Both the position numbers and the translations under genes were made by a program. A DNA stretch of 64,000 bases from Hermetia illucens (lineage: Eukaryota > Arthropoda > Insecta > Diptera > Stratiomyidae). The notes below the pieces were generated by a model. That model saw nothing but the letters and a program-made list of their open reading frames with translations. It was not told the DNA's origin and made no database searches. This document shows positions 11,371 through 22,750 of the stretch, piece after piece. The stretch lies in NCBI RefSeq assembly GCF_905115235.1, contig NC_051850.1, forward strand, positions 92,158,616 to 92,222,615. The letters run 5' to 3'. How positions within the stretch are numbered: the first letter of the stretch is position 1; the number at the start of each line of letters is the position of its first letter.

Positions 11371-12369
11371 GTGCGAGGCCAGATAAAAGCAGCAGGATCA
11401 CTCTCAAGACCATTCGACATCAACAACGGTCTACGACAAGGGGATGCGCTATCATGCGTCCTCTTTAACCTGGCCCTCGAGAAGGTGATCCGTGACGCTG
11501 AGGTGAATGCAAGAGGTACGATCCTCTTCAAGTCCACCCAACTACTGGCCTATGCTGACGATATCGACATCATGGGAAGAACCACCCGAGACGTTCAAAC
11601 TGCCTTCATCCAGATCGACCAGGCGGCGCGAGATCTTGGGCTGCACATCAATGAAGGCAAGACAAAATACATGGTGGCAACGTCAGCACCGAAGACGAAT
11701 CAACCAACAACATCAAACCGCACTGGTCAAACACAAGCACGAACAAGAATAAGGATAGGGGAATACAACTTTGAGACCGTTGACAATTTCTCCTATCTAG
11801 GGTCGAAAATAACAACCGATAACAACTACGATGATGAAATCCGCGCACGGTTGTTGTCAGCCAACAGAGCCTACTTCAGCTTACAAAGACTGTTCCGCTC
11901 GAAACGTCTCACCATAGGGTCAAAGCTCTTACTGTACAAGACTATGATCTTGCCAGTCCTCATGTATTCCTCGGAAACTTGGGTTCTTAGCAAGAAAAAT
12001 TGCGAACTCTTCGCCGCGTTCGAGAGAAGAATCCTCCGAAGAATTTTTGGCCCCCTACATGAGGATGGACGATTCCGTAGCCTACACAATGACGAAATGT
12101 ATGAGCGATACCATGACCGTCCGGTTGTGGATAAAATCCGGCTCAATAGGTTACGGTGGGCGGGTCACTTAATCCGTATGGATGAAGATGATCCCACCCG
12201 GAAAGTCTATAAGGGCAATATCTATGGTAGGAAAAGAAGACGAGGCAGACCCTGCCTAAGATGGAGCGATGGCGTGGGCCAGGACGCCAGACAGTTTTTA
12301 GGGATATCGAATTGGTGGACCTCGGCGCAAAACCGGGATGTCTGGAGTTCCTTATTAAGGCAGGCCTAG
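11371..12369 (+). pseudogene. RTE1 reverse transcriptase, C-terminal part
   Basis: Carries LRQGDALSCVLFNLALE and the YADD catalytic box (LAYADDIDIMG), the thumb region and the C-terminal HLIRMDEDDPTRKVYKGN / GRKRRRGRPCLRWSDGV block that recurs in all RTE1 fragments in the window. It terminates 38 bases before the (GAT)n tail, which is the short 3' UTR expected for RTE elements. Confidence 0.85.
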
Positions 12370-12407
12370 ACCGGATACCGGTTGTTGCGCCGTTGATGAT
12401 GATGATG

Positions 12408-12418
12408 AGTTAATAGCT
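12408..12418. repeat. Target-site duplication, 3' side of RTE LINE
   Basis: Exact copy of 9058-9068 (AGTTAATAGCT), directly after the (GAT)n tail. Confidence 0.85.
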
Positions 12419-12429
12419 TGATCAGGTGC

Positions 12430-13429
12430 ATCTAGTCGAACGTCCCCTGGGCCTAATGAATTTTTGGCTCTTGTGAATGAAATGGCTAACTACCGTAACT
12501 TTCAGATGCGGACTGTTCCTCCAAACAGAAGCAGAACCAACTCGGCCATCAAAGCACTCAAACGGAGTTGAGCCGTTGGGCTCGACGGTCTTCCAAAGTT
12601 ATTCATCACTATACCTGCAGTTTCTGTGGATCTGCTGCTGCCACTCGTACGGAAATCCTTACAATCCGTAACTTTTTTCCAAGAGAGTGGAAGGAGATGA
12701 TTTTTAAGATTCAAAAGAAGAGCATATAATACCTAAAATAATCCTGGAACGCATCAAATCTCCATTTCACCTTCTCTTCACCGATTGCGAGAAGGCTTTC
12801 GGCAGGCGACAGGGGAGGGAGTGTATCTTGAATGCTTCAAGTAGGAGGGACATTCCGGCGAAACTAATAGCTATTATCAAGACAGCATATGATGGTGCAA
12901 AATGTTATTGTGTCATTGCGTCAAAGTGGATTCCGACAAGGTTGCACTCTGTCGCCAATATTACTTCTTTTTATCTGTGATTTCTTCATGCTGTCTAACT
13001 GAGTCATGAACATTGACCAAATGATTCATTTGGAAAGAGAGACAAGCAGAGTCGGACTGAAGATACATACCAACAAAACCAAGGTTTTCAGTCTTACGGG
13101 TTATTCCACTCTCCTTCTCGGCATTAATGGGCAAACCATCGAAAGTTTTGACCAATTTATATATTAAAAAGGTTGTTTTTGACGAACTTGATGTCGCTTC
13201 ACGCATTAATAGCGTTAGATACGCTTTCACTGCCTTGTATAAAAACTATTTCAACACCAAGTTGAGATTCTTCTGCTAACGTTTTTTCGGTATCACCATG
13301 TGTGCGACTCTTTTGGCTTGAAAGCTCTGGAAACTGGAACGCGTCAATAACGAATTCATTCGTTGCGACGTCCGCCGTCCATCTAATATTACATGCGTTA
13401 GTGTAGTTCTTCGATCGAGAATGTGCCAA
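12430..13429 (+). mobile_element. Decayed LINE fragment (family L3)
   Basis: Interrupted plus-strand frames contain PPNRSRTNSAIKALK.S.AVGLDGLP, HLLFTDCEKAFGR, RRDIPAKLIAIIKTAYDGAK and RINSVRYAFTALYK, in the order expected for an RT with its connection region. The same family is seen on the minus strand at 33240-33284 plus 35640-36240 and at 62430-63330. Many stops and shifts show an old copy. It lies next to the 3' target duplication of the RTE1 insertion. The clade is uncertain (RTE/CR1-like). Confidence 0.65.
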
Positions 13430-14655
13430 ACTATGTGTTCAAATTTTGGACAATAGTGGGATTCTGATCTTGTTTTGTGAAAAAGAGCTTGAACTGGGAG
13501 GTTTTCAGGGTCTTCTCCAAAGTCAAAAAGAAAATATTTTCGAGAGAGTTTACCTCCATTGAAACTTTGTCATGGTCGTTGATAATGACGTTCTCGACGT
13601 TTTTATAAATTAGGTCCTTAAAGGGAAGGGTTACTTTTTCTTGGACACTCGGGCAATTTGAAAATGTGGCCCTTGTCAAGTTGCTCTTTTTCACTCCACA
13701 CTCGTTCAGTTAGAAGCTGACAATTGGTTGGGATAGGCTCTTTGAACTTTCCCCTTTTTAATATTCCTCCCCAAATTTTTTGTGGGATTACAATCGGGAG
13801 AGATGCCAACTCAATCCGTTCCAACTATGGGAAATTGGTGGAAGATACTGTTTCGTTTTGGCGGTACCGCAGTGTGTTCCATCTTACATTAAAAAGGCAC
13901 TTTCGGTAGGCCGACAATATTTTTTTCGGCAATGATGATAAGTTTGGATTTCTCATATTCAAGTGACAGATTGAGGATTTTCATTGCATTCCTTGTTCCG
14001 AGTCCAACTTTTCCTTTGAGTAGTATATTTATTTTTTTTCTTGTCGGTCAGTTGTAGTACACGTGATCTTCCACTTTTTTCCTTTTTTCAACTCATCCTG
14101 GAACTCGCAAGTTCCACATAAAGATAGTCTTCCTTGAAACACTAAACTAGTGAATGATGAGAGTGATGCTGTTGTCCACTTGAGGTAGATCATAAATTAA
14201 CTGATAGCTTAGTTTTAGCAATGCTACAGTACTACCCAAAAAATATACATTCAATAAACTTAAAAAAAAACAAATTCTTATAAGTGAACCAGAACTCGAA
14301 TTTACTGTCTGCCAGGAAATATGCTGTTCACAAAATAGTCACCATTAGGGGGGTCATCTCAGGTAAGAGCCGTTTTCTGCTTCTTGATTTTTTTTGAAGA
14401 TGATTTTCCACCATATATTTATTAATATCTTGAGCATACGCAACAATTTTTTCGGACCGATATCGCCCTTATTGCGCGGCAACTTATCCACCCATATACA
14501 AAAAAGGTCCTTTCCGGCTGTCACGCTAGAGGGTGCTTTACTCATCTTAAGGAGAAAAATCAACAGTAGTTTAACGTGTAGAGTATGCCCCGATTCGTGA
14601 ACTAAGATTATTAAAAATATCAAAAAGTAAATTGTTGGTAGCTGGTTAAACTTCT
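13430..14655. other. Unassigned spacer
   Basis: Minus-strand frames at 13431-13824 show weakly protein-like stretches (for example LDKGHIFKLPECPRKSNPSL and NVENVIINDHDKVSMEVNSL) suggestive of an old coding relic, but no family was recognised. The rest is AT-rich. Confidence 0.3.
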
Positions 14656-14660
14656 TTTTT

Positions 14661-14772
14661 GTATGAAATAATAAAAACTTGTTGTTTCTTTTTCGTTGGT
14701 ATGAATATTTATTCTTGCAAATACCGATATATCGGAACCACTTGATCCCTTCATCAGTGCTAACAAGTTCTT
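14661..14772 (+). repeat. Solo arm of palindromic MITE family
   Basis: Begins GAAATAATAAAAACTTGTTG and continues through a segment ending CCCTTCATCAGTGCTAACAAG, matching one arm of the palindrome at 21018-21245. No second arm follows, so this is a half element or a truncated copy. Confidence 0.6.
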
Positions 14773-14789
14773 TTTTGTAAATGTTCATG

Positions 14790-15428
14790 CTTTTTTCACA
14801 GCTCCTTTAATGTATGTTTAAAAAAACATCAAGTAATAATTATTCTAGTTTGCGAACTGTAGAATTATGTTTTAAATAAATTGTGAAAATTTCAAAGCAG
14901 TTCGTTTAATACATTTTGAGCTATGATGGCACTTAATTTTCAACATGCAGTTTCGAGAAAAACGCATTTAAAAATTAAAATCTGATTATTACCAATAAAA
15001 TTTTAACTGTCCTTTAATCTACTATACCTGGTCTATAAAACTCCAGTTTTTTTAAAAAAAGTAATGTTGTCGTTGTTTCCCTTTGGCTTCAATTCTCGCT
15101 CTTATAGTGAAGTCACTCGAGCGTCGTTCGGGCCGGTACTTCATTACATCGACCGACATAAACCCAATATACGACACCGTACCTGTTTAATACTGCAATA
15201 TCCGAATGACTCCGAATACCGAAAAATCAATTTGTCCAAATACTCTAGATTATATCTGGATATAATTGATGGCGAAAAAAACGATCGATTTCGTGGACCT
15301 GACGCAAGGGACGATCTCGAGTGATAGCTTTGATTCGTTTTTGTATTCATCCCCATCTTATTAAACGTCATTTTTGTTCAAAATTTTTGAATTTAACTTT
15401 TCCAGATCATTGTAGAGACAGTAGTACA
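14790..15428. other. AT-rich spacer
   Basis: No repeat or coding signal was recognised. Confidence 0.4.
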
Positions 15429-15501
15429 GAACAAGTCGGGAAACCGGAAGCTTGACGCTTCAGGTAAAAAAGGTTTTGTGTTTCCCTATGTGAGGAGCAT
15501 A
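15429..15501 (+). repeat. HX element, 5' end fragment
   Basis: Starts ACAAGTCGGGAAACCGGAAG and continues GCTTCAGGTA…AAGGTTTTGTG, the left end shared by HX copies at 55833, 56831 and, inverted, 28002, 29423 and 55184. It is cut off by the LINE fragment that follows. Both sequences contain AACGTAGTTC at the junction, so the exact boundary is ambiguous. Confidence 0.65.
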
Positions 15502-16215
15502 ACGTAGTTCTCCATTGGCTTATAGCATTGACCCGAGATATTTAAATCGCTCAGTTCTGGGCAGGTTACCACCATTGCCAGAACTCAGCGATTTAAATAT
15601 CTGGAGGGGCAGATTACTGCCATTGAAAGAACTGAGCGATTTAAATATCTCGAGTCAATGCTACCAGCCAATGGAGAACTACGTAATGAAATGTTTCAAG
15701 CATTAACGCCACCTGGCTGAAGTAACATTCCGCAACTGGTGTTCTTTGTGATCGACGTATCAGCGCACGTCCCAAATCTAAAATTTACCGCAATGTCGTC
15801 CATCTGTCGCTCTCTATATTTTGAGTGTTGACTATAAAGGACAATGAACGGCGTCTTGCGGTAATGGGGACGAAAATGTTGCATTGCACTGGTGGCGTGA
15901 CACGTTTTGATCACGTCTGAAATGAGAATATCCGCGATCGATATGGGTTTGCACCGATCGTGGAAAAACTGCAAGAGAGGCGTTTTCGATGGTGTGGTCA
16001 CGTAATTCACGCTAACGATAATTCAACAACCAGTATTGGTCAGAACATCGAAGTCAATGGTAAGCAACCAAAAAGCCGGCCAAAACAATGGTCGCATGAT
16101 ACACTGGGGATTTGAAGGTCTCGCGATTACATCCTGATCAGGCATTTGATAAAATAAAATGACGAAACCGATCACGACGAGCCAACCCCGCTTGTGAACT
16201 GAAGGCTGAAGAAAA
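15502..16215 (+). mobile_element. LINE 3' fragment (family L2) with inverted 5' part
   Basis: Downstream of 15690 the plus strand reads as the RT C-terminal region of an RTE/BovB-like LINE: GVLCDRRIS.RPKSKIYRNVV, IKDNERRLAVMGTKML, RDRYGFAPIVEKLQERRFRW.GHVIHAND. The first 180 bases form a large inverted repeat: 15502-15575 is the reverse complement of about 15610-15684. The copy has stops and shifts. Related pieces lie at 36475-37345, 38270-39270 and 52430-52860. Confidence 0.75.
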
Positions 16216-16445
16216 AGAAGAAGATGTGAGGAGCGATGAACCTGACAGTTCCGTGTCACATAGTTAAAAATTCTATTGGCATCTATTTTTTAGAAAGCAA
16301 TTTAAATAAATCATTAGATGGAAAGCCCTGTGTTGAAATAGTCAACCTCATACGCTTCACACTCTGAGTTTAATATTAGTATAATAGCAAACGCCAACAA
16401 TTTAACCAACATCAAATATAAAAAAGGGCTAGGGAGAATTAGGTT

Positions 16446-17560
16446 CTTCTTGAATGGAATTTTAATATTTCACTCGAATTTCAATTATTCCCGTTAATTA
16501 TGACGTCAGCATCTTATTTGTATGGCTTAGGATGCTGCTGGTTAGCACGAAATTGATAAGTTTGAATTGCTATAACTTTCCCAATAATAGTTGGATTTTC
16601 ATGAAACTTGGCATGTGTATGCACGAGGCTGTCCTCTATGTCGGTGCAAAATTTAGGAGTAACTTAAGGGGAGTTTTTTAGTCAATTTCTAAAAGTTGAT
16701 AATATACTATTAGTAAATTTTTTGAGCAGATACCGGAATAGAACATCTCTCGAAGATTAGATTTCACATAAGTGTTCTACACAAAATCTTAAAAAGTGGT
16801 GCAGATAAGTAGATTCTTCATAAATGCGACTTTAATATTTCACGCGAATGTCAATTATTCCGGGTAATTATGACGTCAGCATCTGATTTGCATGGCTTTG
16901 GAAGCAGTAAACTCGCGCGAAATTGCTAAGTTTGAACTGCTATAACTTTGGCGTTAATTGCCAGATTTTCACGAAATTTAGCACGTATGTACAAAATATT
17001 GTCCTCTATGCTGGTACGAAAGTCGGAAGTCCTAGGATGAACTTAAGGGGGGTTTTTCAGTAAATTTCGAAAAGGTAATAATATACTATTAGCAAGTTTA
17101 TTTGAGCAGATATCGGACTGGGACATATTTTGAGGCCTAGATTTCATCTAGACGCACCACCCTGATTTTTCTCGGATTTTTAGGTTGGGTAGTTTCCGAA
17201 CATGAGTCCTGTCTCACTTCAAGTGCGTACATTTTGACTCCTTACTCACGCACTTTGCAATTTATGCCAAAACTAATGCCAGTCTCGGAAAGTGTATTTC
17301 ATTTGATACCCTACACAACTATATCCGGTGAAAAAAAATTTTGAATTCCCCCTTTGCATGTATGGGGAGTCCCCCTTTAAACTCCACCTAAATTTATGCC
17401 ACTCGCTGTATGCGTGGGATTTCATAGTTCCCATCTGTCCACCAAATTTCGTTTGGATCGGTGTAGCCGTTTTGGAGAAAAATGCGTGTGACAGACAGAC
17501 AGACAGACAGACATTGTTCGGTAATAAGGTTTTGTTTTTGACAAAACCTTAAAAATGAGC
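16446..17560 (+). repeat. HX element copy with internal tandem duplication
   Basis: Two diverged tandem units of about 370 bp (16446-16815 and 16816-17185; compare ATTATGACGTCAGCATC at 16495 and 16865) are followed by the HX right half: a GACA microsatellite (17491-17513) and the terminal hairpin AAGGTTTTG…CAAAACCTT at about 17527-17551. The usual HX left end is missing. No coding capacity is visible. Confidence 0.7.
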
Positions 17561-18926
17561 ACCTCGGTGATGGTTACCTGTTCATTCATAACTTAGTTTT
17601 TGCAGAGCTTACCAGGAACAGGTGACTAATCACCTATCATCAACCGATTGCATAAATCTGCTTACCGGAAGGTAGACAGCAAATCATGTCTCTCATTTCA
17701 ATAAATTATGTATTACTCGAAATTAACTATTTGGCTAAAATGTGATACCGTATTTTATGTCCACCCTGCAAAACAAATTTTTATTAGCAAAAGTTAAGCT
17801 AGAGCTTTTAGGTAAAGCTATATAACTAACATAAAAAAAGCCGGAAAAATCGTTGCTGTTTTCACTTTACTGAATTTTATTTTTCACAAATATGCATATT
17901 TCAGCGACTATTTGTCACCTTCAGTGCTTCAAATCCAAACCTTTTCATCGATTAGGTAATTTCTAATAACTAGTTGGTTTTGCAGTCCATCCATGTGTTG
18001 ACGCAAAGTGAGAGGATATAAACGTCACATCTAAAATTAAAAGGGAACTATGTCACCCCAACTTTATCAAACCTAAATTGATGTTCTAAGTTTACCCCAA
18101 TTTATCTACTATTTCCTGCATCATCGATGCTTGCCTCCAAGTTTTTGATGAAAGTATTCCGTCATATGTTTAACAGCCAGGACCGCAGAGAGGAAATCCA
18201 GACTTGAGTTGAAAATTATGCGGGCCCACTTAATATTCCTTTATTTCAATGATGCCATACTCCCGCTAAAACTCCGAGACAGGGGGATTCACCCCCCTGT
18301 CATTAGGTTTGTTTCTGTAATGAATCACTTTTGGGCATGAAAATTGTGTTTATTATTGTTATGTTCTTGATACAAAGAACCTGACTACCTTCAGGAAAAA
18401 AATGTGTAGCGTATGTATAGCATAAAAAAATTACCCAGGTGTATTCAACGTTGAGATAAGTGTCGGAGTTTAGTTGCGTTTTCAGGAAGAAAACGGAGCT
18501 AAAAAAATCGAGATTCTTTAAGAGGATACCCATCGAAGGGGGGCTGATGGACCCTCATCGGGGCCAAAGTGAAAACACTGGAAAGCATAAATTTCACCCC
18601 GGCCCAGGTTTCCTATCTATGACCCTACTCGTAGCATACAAGAGTTTATCGAAATGGCTTCATCTTCTTTGTGGAGTAGGCTTCGTCTCTGAAAGGAGAG
18701 GTTTGAAATTTAGAAGTGCACGTCCTTGTTAAAAAAAAGTTTCAAAGAATGAATGCTCCACAACCCAACTGTCATAACAGTCAAGTATGTCCTGAACTTC
18801 AATTACTCTCCAACATTTGACTTGATCTTTGCATGAAAATTCTTAGTCACAAATTTTCAAAATAATAGCTAGTGACCATTAATATACTCTGAGCGAAATT
18901 ACGCGGTATTTCTAGCGATTAAATTA
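17561..18926. other. AT-rich spacer
   Basis: No gene or shared repeat recognised. Scattered short frames only. Confidence 0.4.
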
Positions 18927-19018
18927 TTTGAAATAATAAAAACTGGCTTTTTCTATTCGCTAGTGTTATTTATTGACTGATTGAGCGATTAGAAAAAGCA
19001 AGTTTTTATTATTTCAAA
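18927..19018. repeat. Small palindromic MITE
   Basis: A 92-bp foldback: TTTGAAATAATAAAAACT at the left end and its exact complement at the right end, extended by GCTTTTTCTAATCGCT-like inner arms (about 35 bp each with one or two mismatches). TTA flanks both ends and may be the target duplication. The outer 17 bases match the MITE arms at 14661 and 21018. Confidence 0.7.
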
Positions 19019-19430
19019 TTAGTATACTGTTTTCTGGGGTAACTAGAATTTATTCCCAGTTGCAACGCGTGGAGCGTATCTAAAACATTGGAAATGTCAA
19101 TGTAGGCACGTATGCCAACGTATTTTTTAAAATTTAAGGTAGAAAGTTACATGAACCCTGATAAATTGCCGTGTAATGCCTAGTGCTTTCTTCTAATATT
19201 AGATTAATTTTCAGCTTAAAGAAAGTTTCACTATCGTATGTCGGTTGAAATTGTCGAAAGATTAACTTAGGCGGATTGTTCGAAGTTGTGAACTTTGAAC
19301 ACTTCGATTCGTCACGTGTCATTAATAAAACTTCAAGTTTCCTTTAACTGATACGTGGGTGCGCGCCGGAACCTGAAAATCAAACCAGCATGGGATTTCG
19401 CGTGCACCTATCAAAAAATGGAAGCCTAAT
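19019..19430. other. Spacer
   Basis: Nothing recognised. Confidence 0.4.
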
Positions 19431-19439
19431 CGCGCGCAT

Positions 19440-20111
19440 CATCATCATCAACGGCGCAACAACCGGTATCCGGTGTAGGCCTGCCTTAATAAGGAACTCC
19501 AGACATCCCGGTTTTGCGCCGAGGTCCACCAATTCGATATCCCTAAAAGCTGTCTGGCGTCCTGGCCCACGCCATCGCTCCATCTTAGGCAGGGTCTGCC
19601 TCGTCTTCTTTTCCTACCATAGATATTGCCCTTATAGACTTTCCGGGTGGGATCATCCTCATCCATACGGATTAAGTGACCCACCCACCGTAACCTATTG
19701 TGCCGGATTTTATCCACAACCGGACGGTCATGGTATCGCTCATACATTTCGTCATTGTGTAGGCTACGGAATCGTCCATCCTCATGTAGGGGGCCAAAAA
19801 TTCTTCGGAGGATTCTTCTCTCGAACGCGGCCAAGAGTTCGCAATTTTTCTTGCTAAGAACCCAAGTTTCCGAGGAATACATGAGGACTGGCAAGATCAT
19901 TGTCTTGTACAGTAAGAGCTTTGACCCTATGGTGAGACGTTTCGAGCGGAACAGTCTTTGTAAGCTGAAATAGGCTCTGTTGGCTGACAATAACCGTGCG
20001 CGGATTTCATCATCGTAGTTGTTATCGGTTGTGATTTTCGACCCTAGATAGGAGAAATTGTCAACGGTCTCAAAGTTGTATTCCCCTATCCTTATTCTTG
20101 TTCGTGTTTGA
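19440..20111 (-). mobile_element. Young 5'-truncated RTE1 LINE copy
   Basis: On the minus strand this is the last 672 bp of RTE1, very similar to 11740-12407. It is flanked by a 9-bp target duplication CGCGCGCAT (19431-19439 and 20112-20120) and ends in the same triplet tail. The RT C-terminal frame is still open across the whole copy (stop at 19448), so the insertion looks recent. It also tells that the RTE1 family was active after the full-length copy at 9 kb had inserted or in parallel with it. Confidence 0.88.
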
Positions 20112-20120
20112 CGCGCGCAT

Positions 20121-20559
20121 GGAGCCATAAAACTCCGAACCTGAGTGCCGCGGTCGAGGGGGAAGATCCACGACAGATCGCATCCTCAATGGATTCTCCT
20201 GCTTCACATGTGCTATGAAGCGCGGCCTTTGAGATTCCCTCCCTATCTTCGCAGGCCATTATATTGAAGAATGGCCCTTTTTTTTTAGGTGAGTTTTGCG
20301 TAGTTAGAGAGGTAGAGCGAGAAAGGAATCCTCAAATCAACAAGAATTTAGCTTAACTTCATTTTAACATATTCCAAACAAAAAAAAAAACGAAAAATAA
20401 TTAAAGATGAAAAATGACCCAAATCAGTACTGGCGGTGCCAGCCAGCTGGGTGAAAAATAAAGTGCAAAGGCTTACCGGAACTATACCATCCCCAGCGAG
20501 ACATCCGTTGTTGAAATTCTGGGCCATCTCTCTGTTGTACGCAGTCGGCTACGACGGTA
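20121..20559. other. Spacer
   Basis: Contains an A-rich run near 20381-20400. No gene recognised. Confidence 0.4.
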
Positions 20560-20770
20560 TGGCAAAGGTCACTCCAGAAGTTCATAATCCAACGTACGTG
20601 AGGAACTAGCGGAGCCTTTAAAGATCACCTGACGAATCCTGACAGAGCTTAAAGACAGCACAGTGTTCGGTAACGGAAGCAAAATAATATTGAGGTGGGC
20701 TTTGGGGGTTACCCACCCAGAATGATTAGCATGCTGACTACCAATGCCTTCAGGGGGAAGCCTTTCATGG
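20560..20770 (+). mobile_element. LINE fragment (family L4)
   Basis: Nucleotide similarity to the reverse complement of 32850-32990 (shared GTGGGCTTTGGGGGTTACCC and GCATGCTGA segments) links this to the L4 LINE, in the linker before its reverse transcriptase. Too short and broken to code for a protein. Confidence 0.5.
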
Positions 20771-21017
20771 CTACTGAATGATGCTAGAGAATATGGGTTT
20801 GTAATAAAATATCGCCTACATTGTAAACGCAAGCTGACAAACGACGTCAAATTATATGCTGGTACTGATCGCCACCGAATATCATCCATGATATTCGGAT
20901 GGAGTTTGTATCAGACAAGTGTTGAATTCAAGCCATCCGTAGAGGTCATCGCGGGCCGCATGCCGGACATAGCATTTCATCTGATTGAAATTATGCGGTG
21001 TTTCCAACGATTAATTA

Positions 21018-21245
21018 ATTGAAATAATTAAAACTTATTGTTTCTTTGTCGTTGGTGTGAATTTTTATTTTTGCAAAAACCGATATTTCGGGAACCACTT
21101 GTTCCCTTCATCAGTGCTAACAAGGAACTTGTTAGCACTGATCAGTGCTTCATCAAGGGAACAAGTGGTTCCCGAAATATCGTTATTTGCAAGAATAAAA
21201 ATTCACACCAACGACAGAGAAACAACAAGTTTTAATTATTTCAAT
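21018..21245. repeat. Large palindromic MITE
   Basis: A 228-bp foldback with arms of about 105 bp. The left arm begins ATTGAAATAATTAAAACTT and passes through GTCGTTGGTGTGAATTTTTA and CCCTTCATCAGTGCTAACAA; the right arm is its near-perfect complement, ending AAGTTTTAATTATTTCAAT. No coding capacity. No clear target duplication. The arms share family identity with 14661-14772 and, at the tips, with 18927-19018. Confidence 0.8.
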
Positions 21246-22089
21246 AGCATTTTAGATCCAAGCTATGGCCGAGGCAGATTTCTGAGAAAACCTAGGAATT
21301 CTGCAAGGAATCCCTGCTCGAATTGGTTATCTGGAGGATGCTCTGCTGTCCGAAATCCTGTGGCATGTGAAACTAGTGTCAAAAACGCATACCTCGGGGA
21401 GGAATGAAATAAGCATACTAAATGTATTAGCTATCGCTTCACTGGCTTATGCATTCGGTAAATTAACGTGGACGAAGATCGCTTTGGAAAACGTCGGCGG
21501 TTAAAGACTACTATGTCCAACTTCGGAATACATCACTCAAAATCTGCCGTGGAGCGGATTAACGTGTCTCGTAACATCAGAGGCAGGGGCGTGGTTAACA
21601 CTACGCACTATATCACCACCAAATTCAGTCGCTATGCACTTATTTTTACAGCGAAGTGCAGGCGAGTTTCTTGCATGCAGATGGCTGTGTGCTGGGGAGC
21701 TCTTTGGGGAGACAGAAGGATTTCTGTGTGGCATTCAGGAAGGTATGGTCGCGAGCTTGTAGAAAGCTCCTAATAAAAGATCGGGTGGAAAGCGATCAGT
21801 GCAGAATGTTTGGTTCGACGTTAGAGACTTTTAATTAGCTCATTTCTGACTGTACTGTTATGGTGCCGGCCATTCATCAAAACCTTACACACAAGCATGA
21901 GCTGATCACGGTTACATGTCCGTTTTACCGATATGAGCCGTAGGCAGTACTTGATATTTATAACTGTCCTTATATAGCACACAACAAGTCTGACGTGCTG
22001 TTAGATGATAAGGCGGATCGCTCCCCGTATATTGTTGATATATTGATACTATACCTGAATCCCCCACAACTTCCCTTGATGTACCGGAA
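21246..22089. other. Unassigned spacer
   Basis: GC content is slightly higher than in neighbouring spacers and short frames exist on both strands, but no family was recognised. Confidence 0.35.
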
Positions 22090-22277
22090 TTTTCATTCAG
22101 TCTGACTCAAACCATTGAGAAGTACACCATTCTGCATACGTGTTCGATGATGCGGGGAGTTCCCAACGAATTCTTCCGTTAGTTTGCCAATGGCAACCAC
22201 CAATAGAGTTCCTTTATTTTTTCAGTAGGTAGGATCGTCCGAGTCTAAATGCTTGGCCATTAGTGTTAGTATTAGGT
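22090..22277 (-). repeat. Retroposon with (ATT)n tail, copy 2 (partial)
   Basis: Reverse-strand match to 3268-3450 (shared AGTACACCATTCTGCATACG, GCGGGGAGTTC and GGATCGTCCGAG segments). The 3' tail is absent, so this is a 3'-truncated or partly deleted copy. Confidence 0.55.
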
Positions 22278-22435
22278 GCTTTGCTGCTATGCCCGCTTTT
22301 CGATCCTCGCTGTGTTTTCACAGGACTCTAACAGAGCAATTTTGCTTGCGGACTTCCAGGGACACCACCGTTGTGGTTCACTGGGACGACTGGGCTTCTT
22401 GGAAGGAGAATCAAGAAATTACATTGCAAGAATTT

Positions 22436-22444
22436 CACGAAGAA

Positions 22445-22448
<4 letters not shown>
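22436..22448. repeat. Target-site duplication, 3' side of jockey LINE
   Basis: CACGAAGAACATT here matches 27432-27444 exactly; the last two Ts overlap the poly(T) (the element's poly(A) on the minus strand). Confidence 0.88.
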
Positions 22449-22483
<35 letters not shown>

Positions 22484-22750
22484 AGAGAAACATTTTTACA
22501 ACAAGAATTAGACCTTTTGGTCTCTAGCCTGTAGTGTGGCGAATCTTAATACTAAAATAGAATATTCTCACTCTATCAAGCCAGTGTTTGAAAAGAGTTA
22601 TTTTGTTCAAGTCTTATTATAAATTTATAGCTAAGCGCTTATAACTAATACAATTAATCTTTTTAATAACTAATATAATTAGCCTTTTTATTCTAATCTC
22701 AGATTTAGATTTGGAACCAATTCGTAGGGAATTTCTTAAGGTTGAAGGGT

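Larger units (their letters stand above)
9069..12407 (+). mobile_element. Full-length RTE-type LINE (family RTE1)
   Basis: A 3.34-kb non-LTR retrotransposon bounded by an exact 11-bp target duplication (AGTTAATAGCT). It has a short leader, one coding region of apurinic-like endonuclease followed by reverse transcriptase, a very short 3' UTR and a (GAT)n tail instead of poly(A), all typical of the RTE clade. The 3' end reads TTGTTGCGCC (12382-12391) then GTTGATGATGATGATG. The coding region is now split by two frameshifts (near 10.6 and 11.35 kb), so this copy is not competent. Further copies of the family lie at 19440-20111, 40288-40615 and 61377-61885. Confidence 0.9.
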
